DNA of 64,000 bases from Datnioides undecimradiatus. Its lineage: Eukaryota > Chordata > Actinopteri > Lobotiformes > Datnioididae. The stretch lies in contig WARS01000034.1 of assembly GCA_008933995.1 (NCBI GenBank), positions 2,768,707-2,832,706 of the forward strand. Reading direction: 5' to 3'. The position numbers and the translations under genes are program-made. Under the pieces are notes generated by a model that had not been told where the DNA came from, made no database searches, and worked only from the letters and a program-made list of their open reading frames with translations. This document shows, piece by piece, positions 33,580-44,730 of this stretch. Position 1 is the first letter of the stretch. Every line of letters starts with the position of its first letter.

Positions 33580-34950
33580 TGCTGCACGACCTGCAGGGAA
33601 CCTGAGACAGGCTGGAGCTGAGGCTGCTGGAAAGGCAGACATCTGCAGATATTTGGTCAAGAAGGACTGAACACAACGTTGATGTAACGGTGTCTCGAAA
33701 TGAAAGGTAGAGGATCACGAAAGCTAGCAGGATTCTTTCATCAGCGGAAGATGAATGTGTGTTTCAGGGCGTTTCATCCAATACAGCACTGATATTTCAC
33801 TAAAAACAACAAATGTCGGGGCAAAGTCACCACAGCATCCTCACTATCTGCTGAGAGTTAACAACACACCTGTCCCCTCATGCGCTGCTCTCCTGCACTT
33901 ATTTAACCGGCAGCTTTCTAGCACAGCCTTTGTGCTGGCTGTCATTAACCTCAGTTTCCATACTGCATTGCATTGTGGAACAGCAGCATACGTCCACTAC
34001 TTCATTTTGTCACTGGTTCTGTGTTACGGCACTACTTAGTTCAAACGTGGCTACACTAATATACAGATGGAGACCTAAAGCCTGGCATGGCTGGCTGAAA
34101 CTCAGGTCTCCTATAATTAGTGAATTTACATAGTTTAAGATAGATAAATTGTCTGAAGTGCTAAGCCAGAATGAAAGCAGTGGCCCTTTAAACCTTCTGA
34201 GGTTTAGCTCAACCAATCAGATAAGTTGTACTTCCAGAGGAGCTCAGGCTTTAATCATTTGTCTAGCTGAACTCCTTTTTGGCATATTTTGGATATACAG
34301 TTACTTAAAAGCCTGGAGTATAAATTAGGCTTTACTTTAGAGTTAGAAAGGCCAAATAAACTAAGCTTAAAGCAGTTTCTCATCTAGACTGGAAGCTTTT
34401 TAAGCTGATTTTAAAAAGCTGGACCTCTCCTGACCTGTTTGCCCATTCATTACACATGTCTCAACTACTGGGCCAAGTCTTTTTGATATGGATTGGTGGG
34501 CAGAGCACCTGCTTCCAGTGCAGGGAGGCAGCAGAGCCTTGCTTCATGCCCGAGTCAGTGATTATGCAGGCATGCTCTTCTTTCACACTGAGCATCCCTG
34601 GCTTGTGTCTGATCATTTCAGCCCGGATTCCAGCCTCTGTCCTACCACATAAACACCCAGATACAGACAGACAGACACAGCAGAGGCTGAGGTGACGGAC
34701 AGATACAACACGAGCATGCATGCCGGCTCAGCTAGGTATCGGTTGTGTGCCCTCACAGGTTTTGCCTCACACCCCAGTGCACTGTGCAGCATGTAGCCCA
34801 GGTGTGTGTGTGTACACGTGCAGAGACATCCTCCCCTCAGCTCTCCGGCTGGCTCAGCGCTGTGATAATGCTGGAGACACATCAAGGGCACCTCTCCTTC
34901 ACTGTTCTCATCAGTCGGGTATGTTAAGTTCACAGGAGCAAAACGCTTCC
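33580..34950. other. Non-coding block, no gene seen
   Basis: Unique sequence. AGGAGCTCAGGCTTTAATC and nearby words show no family resemblance. A GACAGACAGACACAG run lies near 34664. Opposing frames at 34456-35116 overlap and depend in part on the A-run at 34953. Confidence 0.42.
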
Positions 34951-34952
34951 TC

Positions 34953-34981
34953 AAAAAAAAAAAAAAAAAAAAAGAAAAAAA
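34953..34981 (+). repeat. A-rich run (A21 G A7)
   Basis: Twenty-one A, one G, then seven A. This could be the tail of a retroposed sequence, but the 300 bases upstream are not recognised as a SINE or processed gene. Confidence 0.93.
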
Positions 34982-35109
34982 TAATCCCACTGTGTAGGAA
35001 GTGTTATCATAGCAATGAGCGCTCCGAAAGCACTGGCACATGCCCTGCAAAGACCCGCAGCCAGAGCTGAGACCGCGTCCTGGTGCCTCGCGGGCATCTT
35101 TTGAAGTAA

Positions 35110-35310
35110 AATTCATTTTATGCAGGTCAAAACCCTGAAGAGCGACTGTAGATTCCTGGATCAGCTTCTGCCTTCGACTCCAGTTTAAAGCTCAAAGTTG
35201 GCACGGCTCATTGTGAAAACAGTTAATCCCTCTAATTGGAGTTTGGCTAATTTTTCCTGCGCCAAAACAAACTATATTACACTTAATGAACAGTTATGTA
35301 GAAACTGACA
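35110..35310. promoter_or_regulatory. Candidate conserved non-coding element
   Basis: Contains ACAGTTAATCCCTCTAATTGG and CACTTAATGAAC words, with a Bicoid-class TAATCC core. Repeat-free. Texture-based call. Confidence 0.33.
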
Positions 35311-35588
35311 GACACAGTAAGCCTGGATCCTGTTACATCAATGATATGCTGTCAAGACAATCTATGGATTGGATAACATTTTGTCTGTCCATAAAACACA
35401 GCAATGATGAAGCTGACCTGTTGAATTTCATCGCCTGCAGTTATTCAACATAATTCATGTGTACGGCAGAACCCAGGGACACACAAACAGACACACACAC
35501 ATATGTTTCTTTACTTATCGGGATCAATGATGAGACTAAGGATCAAGTGATTCACTTAGACCCAGAACTTAGATGAGGTCCGCTTGCG

Positions 35589-35592
<4 letters not shown>

Positions 35593-35638
<46 letters not shown>
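35593..35638 (+). repeat. (CA)23 microsatellite
   Basis: Forty-six uninterrupted bases of CA, among the longest pure tracts in the window and likely polymorphic. Confidence 0.97.
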
Positions 35639-35639
<1 letters not shown>

Positions 35640-35641
<2 letters not shown>

Positions 35642-37180
35642 TGAGTGCTAATATTGACTGAAAATGATGCCCATAGGCTGGATAAAATTGAGCGCAGATG
35701 CTAACAATTCATCACATGTCAGATGTGCTCCTTTGGCCTGACAGTCAGAGCATGATATCAATAACACACACCGACTGCCACGCACACACAAATACACACA
35801 TGCTTGAGTGTGCACTTAGACTACATGTTGGGGAGTTAATTATTTATTGGTGTGGTGATGGAATTTGCACTGAATGCATAAATGAACAAGGTTAGTCATG
35901 GGCATTAAAAGTCAATTTCAAGCATGGTATGCCTACTGCAAGCACTCCTGTTGATTCCAAAGTGCTAAACAAAATACACAGACCTACACAGGAATCCCAT
36001 TTTTCAAGTCAATTATAATAACTGGAATTCTAAGAAACACTCCTCTGATGGGACTGGCAGACAGGAAAACAAATGATGTGGAAAACATGACTGAAACATT
36101 CCTGGCAGCATACAACAAACAACACACAGCTAATATCTGGACACGGACACACACACAGTACATGCCTACACAAAGTAACATCAATAGTGGAACGCTAATC
36201 CCACCTCCAAACAAAACTCCTTTACTTCACTGGTGAGCTAACATCGCTAAGATGATTCCTGTGGCATGTAGCTTCATCCATGCACTGCACTGCACTGCTG
36301 TCGCGACACCTGCTTAAACTTTCATTTCAGTGTCCACTTGCAAGTTTGCAACACTGACACAGCTGAGCTTATTAGCAAACAGTTGCCTATTAACACATTC
36401 ACAGCAGGCCAGAGCTAACATTTGATAGCGAGTTAGAGAGCATCATGCATCATGATATAGATGCTACTTTGTGGCGTTCTATCTGTACTTCCAATTCATA
36501 TATACATCTAGTGATGGATTAACTTCCTTCACATGCAACAGGTCATGCAATGAGTGATCCACTGATAGTGCTGAGAGTGACCTGACGAGTAGCTGAAAAG
36601 TCCTTCTTCAGTCGTTGCAGCAGAGTTTGAAACTAGAATAATGTTGCACAGTCCAGCTCCCACTTTGCAGAAATCAGCCTCCAGCTACCTGTCAAATTTC
36701 TCATAGAGGCTCGACCTTGTGTCACGCTGTGTCAAACGTGGCGCAGAGACTGATGGAGCCTGCCAACTCCTCGTTATTGATCTCATTCATTTACTGTAAT
36801 AGTATTTGCTAAATTAATGTAATAATTTATTGAAGTGCTACGTGTGAGCCATGCAGAACACTGCTGTCCTCAGTAAAAATACTAAAACGTGGTGCTCTTA
36901 TGCTTGTGTAGTCTTGCATTGTAGTCTGCAATTCATGAGTCTTGAGGGATCCAAGTATAAATATAAAGTGAACCATTGATTGTTTTGGCTTTCATATTGT
37001 ACAGGGCTGAACTAGGTGAGACAAAGATTAAAAAGGAGTACCGCTTCAGACATATTAAATTTTGAAAGTGGCTACCACAACAACTGTGCTGAGCCATCTG
37101 TTCCCCTAAGTTAAGTTTATAACAACCAAGTCTCTCTCCATTTTGATTGCCAATTTTGTAAATCAATTTCGCTGATATAC
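35640..37180. other. Non-coding block, no gene seen
   Basis: Unique sequence with scattered CA-rich words (35765-35800, 36141-36160). A short triplicated 'ctgca' run lies near 36281-36300. No supported coding or transposon content. Confidence 0.42.
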
Positions 37181-37195
37181 TTTTTTTTTTTTTTT
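37181..37195 (+). repeat. T15 mononucleotide run
   Basis: Fifteen consecutive T. Confidence 0.93.
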
Positions 37196-37199
37196 GGTT

Positions 37200-37720
37200 T
37201 CTCGACGGCCATCTGCTCCACCAGAACCGTATCAGCAGTTATTTAACACCACTGCGGGTTCTGATCATTTACTTTTATGCAGAATGCACTTTCTCCTTCA
37301 CTCAGAGGTGAGGCGAGGCTTGGCTCTGATCCATCCTGATTTGGGAGGTAATGAGGTCTATGTTTCACTGTGATGTCAGTCGGCGGGGGGTCCGACTAAT
37401 GAGTCAGACCACCACTCTATTCGTCTCTGTCCATGTAAAATTCACGTTGAACGTATGCCTTAAAACAGCATGCGAAATGAATGAATCATCAGCCAGTTAT
37501 TCAATGATATTCAATACTTTAGCGTGGCTGAGCACATGGTGCTGCCAGTTTGGTAATACATGAAGTCATTAGTTGCTACAAGTTGATATTTCGTGCCCAA
37601 AAGGCACTTTGTTGCTGTGGGTCCAATTAAGATTATTTAGAACACTTAGAAGGCGAGCTGAGTTCACTCTCTGCAGAAATGCAAGGTCACAAAACACGCA
37701 CGATGGCGAAGGGACATGTG
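37200..37720. promoter_or_regulatory. Candidate conserved non-coding element
   Basis: Complex block with GCAGTTATTTAACACC, GGAGGTAATGAGG, AATGAATGAATCATC and GTCCAATTAAG words. No simple repeats. Frames of 70-90 codons here are not supported. Confidence 0.33.
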
Positions 37721-37811
37721 CGCACAAAAGGACACGAGGTAATTCTCTCGCGACGTTAGACTGTGACTCATTTCCTGTTTTTCTTTCCGTATCATTTAAT
37801 TTCAGCCACGC

Positions 37812-37846
37812 AAGCACGGTGGCTCAGTGGGTGGCGCTGTCATAGC
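37812..37846 (+). mobile_element. Fragment of 'cacggtggctcagtggg' repeat
   Basis: The 35 bases around 'gcacggtggctcagtggg' and 'tggcgctgtcat' equal the start of a very widespread fish repeat with a tRNA-like beginning. The downstream portion is absent, so this is a truncated remnant. Confidence 0.45.
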
Positions 37847-38249
37847 AACCGCTTTGGACCACATTGAAATACCTCAAAAACTTTCACATTTGTGTGCACA
37901 CATTCGTGGTCCCCAGAGGATGAATCTTGCTGATTGTAGCGATCCACTAATTTTCACCTCTACAATAAAATATCATCATTACAATGGCGCGGGCAGTCAT
38001 GCTCCCCTGAAGACAGATTTTAGACACTTTGCTGTTTCTTACAGCGCCGCCGCCAAGCCTTCTCATGCTGTCAGATAGTGAATTTCAAACCCAGATCTTT
38101 CTGCAACTAACAAACTTGTTTAACAAACTTTTTTGTCTTATCTACAATCACTTTTGTTTGAACTTTAAACCCCAAAAAAGTTACTACACCTACATCAGTT
38201 CAAGCGTGCTTTAAGGTCATCCAAAACAAAATGTCAGAATTTTAATTAT

Positions 38250-38251
<2 letters not shown>

Positions 38252-38287
<36 letters not shown>
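38252..38287 (+). repeat. (AC)18 microsatellite
   Basis: Thirty-six uninterrupted bases, followed by CCACACC. Confidence 0.97.
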
Positions 38288-38289
<2 letters not shown>

Positions 38290-38785
38290 ACACCAAAGCC
38301 TCTCGGGACACTGGAAACATGACAGGACATTCGTTGTCAAAAAAAGTGCTGGCTCATAGTACTCACATTATATTTTTACTGCGTGTCCCTTTTGAGTTGA
38401 TAGTGCCGGTGTGAAATATTTATCTCAAAAGAAAAGTGACTGACTGAAAAAGTGTCTGGAAAAAACGGGGTGTGAGATAACGCTGCTAGAAATGTGAGCG
38501 CCTATAGACTCAGTCTGTGGGCTTAGTCACTTACAGCTCTAAATGTGAAATGAGCTTTGCAGATGTTTCCGTTTTCAAAGTGAACAAAGGCAAAACTCAA
38601 TGCAGGGAGACAAACTACAGATTGCATCACAAAGTTAAGAATTACTGCCACACAAGCAACACATCACTATACAAGGAGGGACTAATAATAGGCACACAAT
38701 CGTGTCACTGATGTCACCCGATAGCTCTGGCTCTCTGTCCTCTCCCTCTCTGTTGCTCTCTTCAGGGAGGTTAGCCAGATTGCAG
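38290..38785. other. Non-coding block, no gene seen
   Basis: Unique sequence; a 64-codon frame (38517-38711) has no recognisable features. Confidence 0.42.
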
Positions 38786-38789
38786 CCAG

Positions 38790-39200
38790 AGGTTTAGGCA
38801 GTGCCTCTCCTCCTCCCATAGATCTCCCTGAGATCAGTCATAATTACAGCGACTCCTGCCGCTTACTGACGTCTCTCCCAGTGTTACCATGGAAACGCCT
38901 GCCATCACGACAAGGCGGGAGGATTGGCGTGAAGGGGATCTGTATTTCCCATCGGCCATATCTGATTAAAAACCCCGGCATAGCTAACAAAGAGAGGGAA
39001 TGGGGGGGGGGGCTTTTTAATTTCCACACACTGCTGGCTCTTGAAGGTCCCTCTCATCCCAGAGAAAGATACAGGGTCGCCGCTCGCGGCTCTAATGGCT
39101 GCCGGGAGGGTAAACTGTACTTGCATTCGCGATAAGACAGAGAAGGGTGATGATAGATCATATGGGTTAATCTAATAGGTCTCCACTTGTATGATTTAAG
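38790..39200. promoter_or_regulatory. Candidate conserved element with RFX-like site
   Basis: GC-balanced, repeat-poor block. GTTACCATGGAAAC at 38883-38896 is close to the RFX X-box palindrome (GTTRCC-AT-GGYAAC), with one right-half mismatch. Other words are TCATAATTACAGC, ATCTGATTAAAAACC and GGCTCTAATGGC. It has an unusual number of CpGs (GCCGCTCGCGG near 39078). A G10 run lies at 39002-39011. Confidence 0.42.
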
Positions 39201-39271
39201 TCCATTATGGGTGTGTATGTGACAGGAATTGTCTGCATGATTGAATGGGTGAGGGAGATAGAATGTGATAG

Positions 39272-39275
<4 letters not shown>

Positions 39276-39304
<29 letters not shown>
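39276..39304 (+). repeat. (AC)n microsatellite, 29 bp
   Basis: Uninterrupted AC. Fictitious Cys/Val and His/Thr frames on both strands result from it. Confidence 0.96.
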
Positions 39305-39589
39305 TTCCCCTAGACTATCTTCAAGGCGAAGGTATAAATTATACTTTTTCCGCAAACTTGCAACCAAAGTGTGCGTCTACAACTCTGACGTGTCGTTATG
39401 GTGCCATAAATAATAAAAACTTCATTACTTTTCAGCATCGGAGCGAAGCTGCGCATCTTAAGGGGCTAAATTATGAATGTTACACAAAACACACTTCATT
39501 ATAAAATCAGGTAAGGTCAAGTTAGGAACCAGAAACTTCAACTGGGAGCCAGTGTGAACTCTAAGGCTTTGTTTTGGTTGTCTCCTCCA

Positions 39590-39960
39590 CTTCGTTCCCT
39601 CAGGTCTGGCTTGAGTTGGCCAACAGAGAGATGGCCAGTTAATTAAACAAGCAGGAAATGGACTTCATGAAAAGTTAATTAGGGTGTTAATGAAAGAGAA
39701 CAGGGCTGGACCGCTGCTACACTGATAAAGCAGAGTCAAGCATGTGCGTGCGCGCGGCTGTCTGCACATATGTACACACACACGCGCCTCAGCCAGCATC
39801 AGCTGATAATAGGCTCAGTGGATCGAGCTCGAGAGAACATTGGACCACAATCGTGACTTCCTCCCGGGGTGAAAATAAATAGTTTCTTCACCGTGAAATG
39901 ATGCAGCAGTTTCAATTGAATCCATCAATCGCATGAAGAATGAGTTCAGATATTCAAGGT
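39590..39960. promoter_or_regulatory. Candidate conserved non-coding element
   Basis: Contains GCCAGTTAATTAAACAAGC, AAAAGTTAATTAGGGTGTTAATG and CACCGTGAAATG. Three TTAAT cores within about 60 bases suggest homeodomain regulation. A GTGCGTGCGCGCGG run lies at 39744-39757. Confidence 0.4.
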
Positions 39961-41030
39961 TGCGGTCATGTTTGTGAGGGGATCAAGCAGACTTTTATCT
40001 GCAAAAGGCTGTTGTTTTGGCCTGGATTTCAAATAGGTTACCAGGGATTACTTTCCCTCTCATCTGCCTCACTGTTCACTGTGTGTAAAAGTAGTATTTG
40101 GATTTGTGAGCAAAGACTAAGCCTGTTTTGCTATTTTTGTTCTCAAACACAAAACCGTACAGAAGCTTCAGAAATACTGAAAAGCCAGCTCTGTTTCTTT
40201 TTTTCGTTTCCCTTTTAATTTACATTTAAACTCACCCTCACAGAGAATGCATGGGTGTGCAATAAATACAACTCAACCAACCACTGACAAATGAAACTAA
40301 TAAAGGCATGCTGAATGTTGAATTTATCTGTCAACATTTTACCTCGACAACCTCTTCAATCAAGGCTTCAGACAAGGTTTCAATCTCTTTCAAATTCCAT
40401 AAAGCTTGTGTTGACACGAAACCGAACTCAGAGTTAATTACAAAATACATATCACTGCCATTCAGAGCAACCACTTAGAGTGTTTTGTGATCAGCCGCTT
40501 CTAGGTAGTCTGGCCCGCTCAGCTACAGAATCGACAGAAGTTAAAAGTTTAAAATGCCTTTTACTTTCCATCATCATCACCGTTCATCACAAAGCAAACA
40601 GCCATGAATCTGTGTAGAACTCAGAAAAGATAGCACTGTCGTCACTTGAGAACTTGCCTGAGGATGCCGTGTCATCGCCAACTATCAGACATTAATTTGA
40701 CTAGGATTTTAAATGAACTGTTTTATTGACAAATGCTGTATGTAGGTCACGGTTCTGACAAGGAATGATGTTATTTTTTTCCATTGACGCGCTTCATTTC
40801 GTTGACTCACGTTCATCTACTTTTGATTTGCCTCTCCCATCTCATAGCTGCGCATCTCCATTAGAGGACAAATCTACTCAATAAACTGAAGATAGGCAGT
40901 TATGCAGGTTCTCTTCACAGAATAAATGAATAAGCAGAAAGAAAAAACAAACACAAAATTCGCCTGATGAGTCACCATTTCATGAAGAGCGAGGACAAGT
41001 GGAGAACACACTGTGCTACTTGGAGAAAAA
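39960..41030. other. Non-coding block, no gene seen
   Basis: Unique sequence; a 92-codon frame (39940-40218) shows no domain. No transposon recognised before 41032. Confidence 0.42.
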
Positions 41031-41031
41031 C

Positions 41032-41075
41032 TAGAATAGAACAGAATAGTCCTTTAATGTCATTAAGAGCCTGAT
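41032..41075 (+). mobile_element. Fragment of 'gaatagaatag-cctttattgtcatt' repeat
   Basis: The string 'agaatagaacagaatagtcc' followed by 'tttaatgtcatta' is the well-known start of a dispersed vertebrate/teleost repeat. Only about 40 bases are recognisable. Confidence 0.4.
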
Positions 41076-41499
41076 GTTCTCTTCATATTGCAAAATGTCT
41101 TGTTATAACATGCTCTATTTGGATGCAAAAGCAATGAAAGGGTGACACATACAGATACAGATACATACAGAGGCTAGCAGAGAAGAGTAGGAGAGGTTCT
41201 ATTTTTCATGCCACATGATTGAAACATCATCAACGTGCCCACTCGCTCGCAGCGATTTCTCTAATGGGCTGAACTGGACAATACACGGCCCTTTGACTGA
41301 TTCAGACATGTGCGTTCTCACGTGCAGCTCCTCTGGATAATGTCTTGATAAGTTCAGGGTCGCGGTGCATGGTGAAAGCCAAGGCGCGCGCACAGTTTTC
41401 AAAAGATAACTGGGCAAAATAATGAGATGTGTATTATTTTCCTGCCACACAAGGCGTTCAGTAGATACCACTGAAAGGTAAGGCTGAATGGAGGAGTGA

Positions 41500-41730
41500 T
41501 GAACTGTATCGTTCTGTTCGTTTACATTGGAGCTGTAATTTCCCCGTTAATGATCTTTTCATTTTATCATGAACTGTCAAGCAATTTGTAAAGTCCATGT
41601 CAACGTGTGCTCAGCGACCGTCCTCCTGCGTCTTAATGGCGATTACAGAGCTATCGCTGCGATGGCGGTTCACAGATACATGTGATGAATTAATGATATG
41701 GGCGCTATAAATAGCCACACACAGCCGGGC
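41500..41730. promoter_or_regulatory. Candidate enhancer with MEF2/TATA-like site
   Basis: Dense in homeodomain words: CCCGTTAATGATC, GTCTTAATGGCGATTACAG, GAATTAATGATATG. CTATAAATAG at 41705-41714 fits both the MEF2 consensus CTAWWWWTAG and a TATA box. Repeat-free with several CpGs. Either an enhancer or, less likely, a TATA promoter for an unannotated transcript. Confidence 0.45.
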
Positions 41731-41907
41731 ATAATGACAGCTGCTCTAGTGCTGTTGGAGAACCTCCCTTGGTGCAACACAATCAGTGAAGTTGCTCTTC
41801 TTCTTCTTCTTTGCTCTTTTCACTAACAGGTCCCACGTATTGGAGACTTGACATTCTACATGAGGCCTGCTGTCTCCGCTCCCCTCATTTTTTTTTTTCT
41901 CCCTTAG

Positions 41908-42006
41908 GTGACTGGAGGCACTTGTTGTGAGCGCTGGAACACAATGCTCCGAGAGTTGTACCCACGGGTGGATTATGTTAGCCCCCACTGTTTAAAAGAT
42001 GGATGA
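41908..42006 (+). other. Speculative terminal exon
   Basis: A pyrimidine tract (T-rich, ending CTCCCTTAG at 41907) precedes a 33-codon frame that reads VTGGTCCERW at its start and ends in TGA at 42004-42006. A second acceptor-like tract ends at about 41830. The peptide is not recognised and no upstream exon with a matching donor was found. Chance is a good alternative. Confidence 0.12.
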
Positions 42007-42056
42007 ATGTGGTTTCTTCCCCCTCAGCATTTAGAGTTCCATCCAAGCTGCTTAGA

Positions 42057-42060
<4 letters not shown>

Positions 42061-42091
<31 letters not shown>
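42061..42091 (+). repeat. (GT)15 microsatellite
   Basis: Uninterrupted GT repeat of 31 bases. Confidence 0.96.
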
Positions 42092-42092
<1 letters not shown>

Positions 42093-43420
42093 ATACACTG
42101 TCCATGTGCAGTGATAAAATGGCGTATGTAGAAACCGCCTCAAACATACAAAACATTGGTTTGTAACTTATCTCTGCACGTCAGCCATAATCACACTTAA
42201 TGGCGTAAGTATAGATACCTGAGTGGACTATATACACCTCATGTTACTTTGACAGACAGTGGAAAACGTCATTTGTATTGTTCAGTCCTCAAATTCACTA
42301 TTTAAACAGACCACACCTCCCCACGCGCAGTCGAGCACTTTGCCACGTTGACGAAGAAACAGCATTAAAGCAATTAAAACCTAAACCATCTCAAACGCCA
42401 TCGCCACTGTTTTCAGGGAACTGAACCATGTACATTTTGCTCATTTTAAACATGTATACACGCACAATATATACAGCGCTTAAACATTTTAAACATTTAT
42501 CAGCTGAGGAACAGCATAATATTAATGTTGCACTGTTTCACACTTCACTGCCATGAGCTTGTGGGAAGTTAAGCTCTGGGCGGTCACCGCTTCGCTGTCA
42601 GAGTAGACTGTACTTTTGATATATGAAACTGTAGAAGCTGGGTTCAGTATATTTGTGGGGGGTTTTCTACTTTTGTGAGCAGTGTTTAAGTCAAAGGAAT
42701 GTTTTTTCGTTGCATTCATTACTTTTTGTGTTCCCCCCCCCTGACTTTGATGGATTATCTAAAATCCATCAAGTATTTTGAGGAACTTTTATGTTTCTGC
42801 AACTTCACTTCCATACCACAGTGATGTGGATGGAAACCAGCAGCTGCTCAGATATGCATCGAAAAATTTTAAATGTAAAAGCGATGGCGGATGTGAGTGC
42901 AGAGGAGGAGAGAGTGAGCAGTAAGTTGTCGATCTGGCAGTAACTGTACAGTACAGGTTACAGCATGTCAGTTAATAAATGCTGCAGCTTGTCAAGACCA
43001 AGGAAAGTCTCATCTGTTGTTTCCCAGCTGCTGGAGAAGTGAAAGGAGGTTAGCCTGAGCAAGTATCTCCTCTCTGCTTCTGACTACAGCCTGGAAGCTG
43101 AGCAGGAAAGGCTAATAGTACATTTTTTTGACTGCCATGACACATTAATATTGGTTAAATGTCTGTAAATTAACTTGAATTACTTGTCTTAGTTAGTAAT
43201 GACACACAGCTAAGTGTCCAAAGTCAAAACAGGTAGCTAGTTTACAGACAAATACATATAAAATCAATGTGAAGACCTCAAACTGACTGGTTGTAGTTGG
43301 TCCCCAAGGTATTTCTTTAGCACAGTTTGTCTTTGAACTTATTCACTGCAGTTGATTTACTGCCTTCTCTAGCTTTTCTACCTTTTTGTACACAGATATG
43401 GCAAAGAGTAATGCTCTAAA
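42092..43420. other. Non-coding block, no gene seen
   Basis: Unique AT-leaning sequence with a C9 run at about 42733-42741. No supported frame or repeat family. Confidence 0.42.
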
Positions 43421-43422
43421 AT

Positions 43423-43438
43423 TATGCAAATTTGCATA
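43423..43438. promoter_or_regulatory. 16-bp palindrome of two POU octamers
   Basis: TATGCAAATTTGCATA is a perfect palindrome in which ATGCAAAT and ATTTGCAT overlap by two bases. Overlapping octamers in this orientation could bind POU-protein dimers. The symmetry is certain; function is inferred. An A10 run follows at 43441-43450. Confidence 0.45.
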
Positions 43439-43439
43439 T

Positions 43440-43860
43440 TCAAAAAAAAAAGTAAAATCTTGTAGGAGGAACCCTAAACATAATGCAAAATACATGCAGC
43501 TGTCCTATTTCAAAGCACTCCGGGCTCATGAATGTACGGCACAGGTAGCACAAACAAAGCTCACCCTTTATTGACCTGCTTCATCAGCCATGTTTTATCT
43601 CTAACAACGCAACATGCCATTACCCTTTGGTCAGCAATACACCAAATCTGCATGTAATGGATTAAACCTGTAATTCCGTTTAGTGTATCTTTGGCTGCCC
43701 AGCTGGCTGCAGAATGGACGCTCTCACTGTAGCAGCCTAGCCTAAAATAAGGATATCAGAGCAGCAGGTCTGGGTGGGCTGTTTTGCATCAGCAGTGCTG
43801 CACATTGCATTTCTGTCACTGCAAACGGACTAAGACGTCTCACTGCTCCTGCAGCCCCAG
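43440..43860. other. Unique non-coding block
   Basis: No repeat or gene recognised. Words such as GTAATGGATTAAACC (43653-43667 region) are homeodomain-like. Confidence 0.4.
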
Positions 43861-44065
43861 TTTTACACTTTGGGTAGAGAAAGGTTAGCTGTCCAATTGG
43901 CAAGGGCTCCCTTCGAGGACGCCAGAGTCAGACTTAAGTCAAACCTATTACAGGGGGCAAATAAGTTGCATGAAATATTCACCCAAGCCCATGTCCAGAG
44001 AAGTGCAACCATAAATAATTCACAAGGGGAAGTTGTGTTGGCATGTCTGTGTTCCGCTGGAACAT
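43860..44065. promoter_or_regulatory. Candidate conserved non-coding element
   Basis: Complex block with TGTCCAATTGGCAAGG, GACTTAAGTCAAACC and CATAAATAATTCAC. Open frames exist on both strands over the same interval (68 and 69 codons), which together with the texture suggests low stop density rather than coding. Confidence 0.4.
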
Positions 44066-44227
44066 CACTCATCTGAAGGTCTGCACTATAGCCTCTGCTA
44101 TAGGAACAATGTCATTGCACCATTTCTAGCGTTGATACAGAATTAGTTTCCAATTTCTTATTCAAGAGCTGGGTCTTCACGCATTCTTCACACACGAAAA
44201 ACTGACACCAAACAAGAAAAGCATGTG

Positions 44228-44313
44228 TTGCTTAACAAAGTAATGAAGTAATAAAAGTAATAGATTATTACTATAAAAAATAGTAATAATCTATTGACAG
44301 GATGTTTAAGCAA
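44228..44313. other. Long imperfect foldback
   Basis: The core AATAGATTATTACTAT (44259-44274), loop AAAAA, and ATAGTAATAATCTATT (44280-44295) form a perfect 16-bp stem. Outside it TTGCTTAACA (44228-44237) pairs with TGTTTAAGCAA (44303-44313) with one bulge. The whole resembles a tiny foldback element or an AT-rich hairpin precursor. Pairing between the two stems is weak. Confidence 0.8.
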
Positions 44314-44549
44314 ATATAAACAAACAAACCTAAAGCAATTGCAGGACCTTTTCTTCTTTTTTTGACTAAAGCAAATCACACGGACCACAGTGTTTCGGCC
44401 TGAGCCTGCTCCTCAGCTGTGTAAGCTCGGATGAATCCAAATCCAAATCCTACATAACAATTTGTTGTCATGGAGCTTAGCATGCTGGACAGAGCTCTCT
44501 GTCTCTCTCCCACCTCTGTGTATGTGTTTGTTTGCGGACACAACTTCGA

Positions 44550-44730
44550 TGACAACAAAACCGCAACAGGAGCGGCGGCCCTCCCATTACAGCTCCACCT
44601 GAATTAATCAAGAAAAACTTTCCGATCAATAATGCTCCGTTGGCCCCGGGGAGAGTTGTGCAGGGCTGCCTGTGCCAGGCATGCAAAAGATAGTTATCAC
44701 TCCAGCTGAGAAACGAGCTGCTCAGCATCA
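44550..44730. promoter_or_regulatory. Candidate conserved non-coding element
   Basis: Contains CTGAATTAATCAAG, GATCAATAATGC and a GC-rich GGCCCCGGGG core (44643-44652). It is repeat-free with sharp compositional change. Texture-based inference. Confidence 0.38.

Noticed and set aside
34664-34981. Possible SINE with an A-tail
   Set aside because: The A21 run is tail-like, but no tRNA- or 5S-like head, A/B box or target duplication could be seen upstream.
34613-35116. 167-codon minus-strand frame
   Set aside because: Contains a poly-Phe stretch from the A-run at 34953 and no domain.
36278-36300. 'ctgcactgcactgct' mini-tandem
   Set aside because: Too short to be more than local slippage.
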